Assembly (NCBI GenBank): GCA_018830385.1
Contig: JAHJSO010000248.1
Coordinates: forward strand, 1-6,832
Direction of reading: 5' to 3'
Origin: Elusimicrobiota bacterium
Lineage (GTDB): Bacteria; Elusimicrobiota; Endomicrobiia; CG1-02-37-114; JAHJSO01
DNA length: 6,832 nucleotides
Shown: positions 6,108 through 6,832 of the stretch, in pieces
Position numbering within the stretch: position 1 is the stretch's first letter
Layout: every line of letters starts with the position of its first letter
Translations under genes and position numbers: made by a program
The notes under the pieces: model-generated
Told to the model about the DNA's origin: nothing
Databases searched by the model: none
The model's input: the letters and a program-made list of their open reading frames with translations, nothing else

Positions 6108-6788
6108 TTAATCAAAAATCCTGTATTTTATGAGAGTCCAGATGGCCGCGAGCCCGTCTTTCCAGTTTATCTTCTTCCCCTCCCGGTAAGTCCTCGGGTA
6201 ATAACTAACAGGCACCTCGTAAATCTTGTGACCATTTTTGAGAATTTTCGCAGTAACCTCGGGACAGAATTCAAAGCGGCGGCATTTCAACTCAATTGAT
6301 TTAAGCGCTGAGATATGAAAAACCTTGTAGCAGGTGGCTTCGTCGCTGATGTTTGATTTATATAGGACGTTTGTCAAAAAAGACAAAAACTTCACGCCGT
6401 AATGGAATATTAAACTGCGGGTAGGGGCTTTACCGAGGATACGCGAGCCGTAAACCACCATGGCTTTACCGGAAATAATCGGCTCAATCAGTTTCGGATA
6501 GTCGGCAGGGTCGTACTCCATGTCGGCGTCCTGGACAAGGACTATGTCTCCGGTTACCTCTTTCAGCCCCGTCCTTATGGCGCTTCCCTTGCCCATGTTC
6601 CTTTCATGAAAAATTACTTTAACCCCGCCGTCAGCAGCGATTTTTTTTAATATTTCTCTGGTAGCATCATCAGAGCCATCGTCCACTATAATTATTTCTT
6701 TATCAATCGGGACGGCCCGGACCCTCTCCAGTAATTTTAATACGGTCTCTTTTTCATTATAAACAGGAATTATTATTGATAGTTTCAT
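6108..6788 (-). CDS. Family 2 glycosyltransferase, DPM/DPG-synthase-like
   Basis: From the ATG at 6788-6786 the protein has 226 residues and begins MKLSIIIPVYNEKET. The frame is open to a TTG at 6797 that directly follows a TGA; the ATG is preferred because it sits at the usual fold start. Motifs (226 numbering) are IIIVDDGSDDATREIL (32-47), FHERNMGKGSAIRTGL (60-75), VQDADMEYDP (85-94) with the metal-binding DxD as DAD, YGSRILG (113-119) and SYYPRTYREGKKINWKDG (195-212), the characteristic ending of polyprenyl-phosphate glycosyltransferases. No membrane span is present, unlike DPM-like enzymes with C-terminal GtrA-type segments. It would transfer a hexose from UDP or GDP to a polyprenyl phosphate on the cytoplasmic side. 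No clear Shine-Dalgarno is visible. It is the first full gene of the upstream unit, and its stop is 2 bases from the radical SAM start. Confidence 0.93.
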   Translation of the reverse strand: MKLSIIIPVYNEKETVLKLLERVRAVPIDKEIIIVDDGSDDATREILKKIAADGGVKVIFHERNMGKGSAIRTGLKEVTGDIVLVQDADMEYDPADYPKLIEPIISGKAMVVYGSRILGKAPTRSLIFHYGVKFLSFLTNVLYKSNISDEATCYKVFHISALKSIELKCRRFEFCPEVTAKILKNGHKIYEVPVSYYPRTYREGKKINWKDGLAAIWTLIKYRIFD

Positions 6789-6832
6789 TCTTGTCAATCA
6801 AGACTGTCGGGCTACCCCGTCCGGCCACCCCG
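6789..6832. other. Window edge: uncertain, possibly the end of an upstream minus-strand gene
   Basis: The 44 bases upstream of the first GT2 start contain no clear promoter or ribosome site. On the minus strand one frame is open and ends at TGA (6800-6798), giving GWPDGVARQS as a possible C-terminus, but this is too short to judge. It also holds an imperfect direct repeat (6810-6818 and 6823-6831, 8 of 9 bases alike), so it may be intergenic repeat sequence instead. Confidence 0.2.

Overview
This window is a surface-glycan (O-antigen, exopolysaccharide or protein/lipid glycosylation) locus in which every gene I can support lies on the minus strand. In order of transcription, from high to low coordinates, it holds: a DPM-synthase-like GT2 glycosyltransferase (6788-6108); a B12-binding-type radical SAM enzyme (6105-4669); a multi-membrane-span GT-C (GT39/PMT-like) glycosyltransferase (4663-3404); a left-handed beta-helix sugar N-acetyltransferase (3366-2713); a second DPM-synthase-like GT2 (about 2670-1993); a Gfo/Idh/MocA sugar oxidoreductase (1749-745); and a DegT/DnrJ/EryC1 PLP sugar aminotransferase. 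The aminotransferase starts at 692 and runs off the left edge.

There seem to be two transcription units. The five genes from 6788 to 1993 are tightly packed (gaps of 2, 5, 37 and 15 to 42 bases) and read like one operon entering from the right. The 243-base gap 1750-1992 then holds a good sigma70-type promoter for the oxidoreductase and aminotransferase (TTGAAT, 17 bases, TATAAT with an extended -10 TG). The predicted 5' leader of about 175 bases is largely filled by a REP-like element with three related arms that can fold into hairpins.

Working model (inference): the oxidoreductase, aminotransferase and acetyltransferase are the three activities needed to oxidise a ring hydroxyl of a nucleotide sugar, aminate the ketone and N-acetylate the amine, as in WbpB/WbpE/WbpD-type pathways to 2,3-diacetamido uronic acids or Fdt/Qdt-type pathways to 3-acetamido-deoxy sugars. 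The two short GT2 enzymes may load sugars onto polyprenyl phosphate or extend a lipid-linked glycan. The GT-C enzyme would transfer a polyprenyl-phosphate sugar outside the inner membrane. The radical SAM enzyme may modify a lipid-linked or membrane substrate, because its C-terminus is hydrophobic and basic.

Organism: moderate GC, a dispersed repeat of the type beginning GTCATTGCGAG, and a second possible dispersed motif (ggggtcaggtcttgacat) at 2680-2703 suggest a Gram-negative environmental bacterium. From memory, such repeats are common in uncultured Nitrospirota, Thermodesulfobacteriota and similar groups; I cannot place it more exactly. No rRNA, tRNA, CRISPR, transposase or convincing intrinsic terminator was seen.
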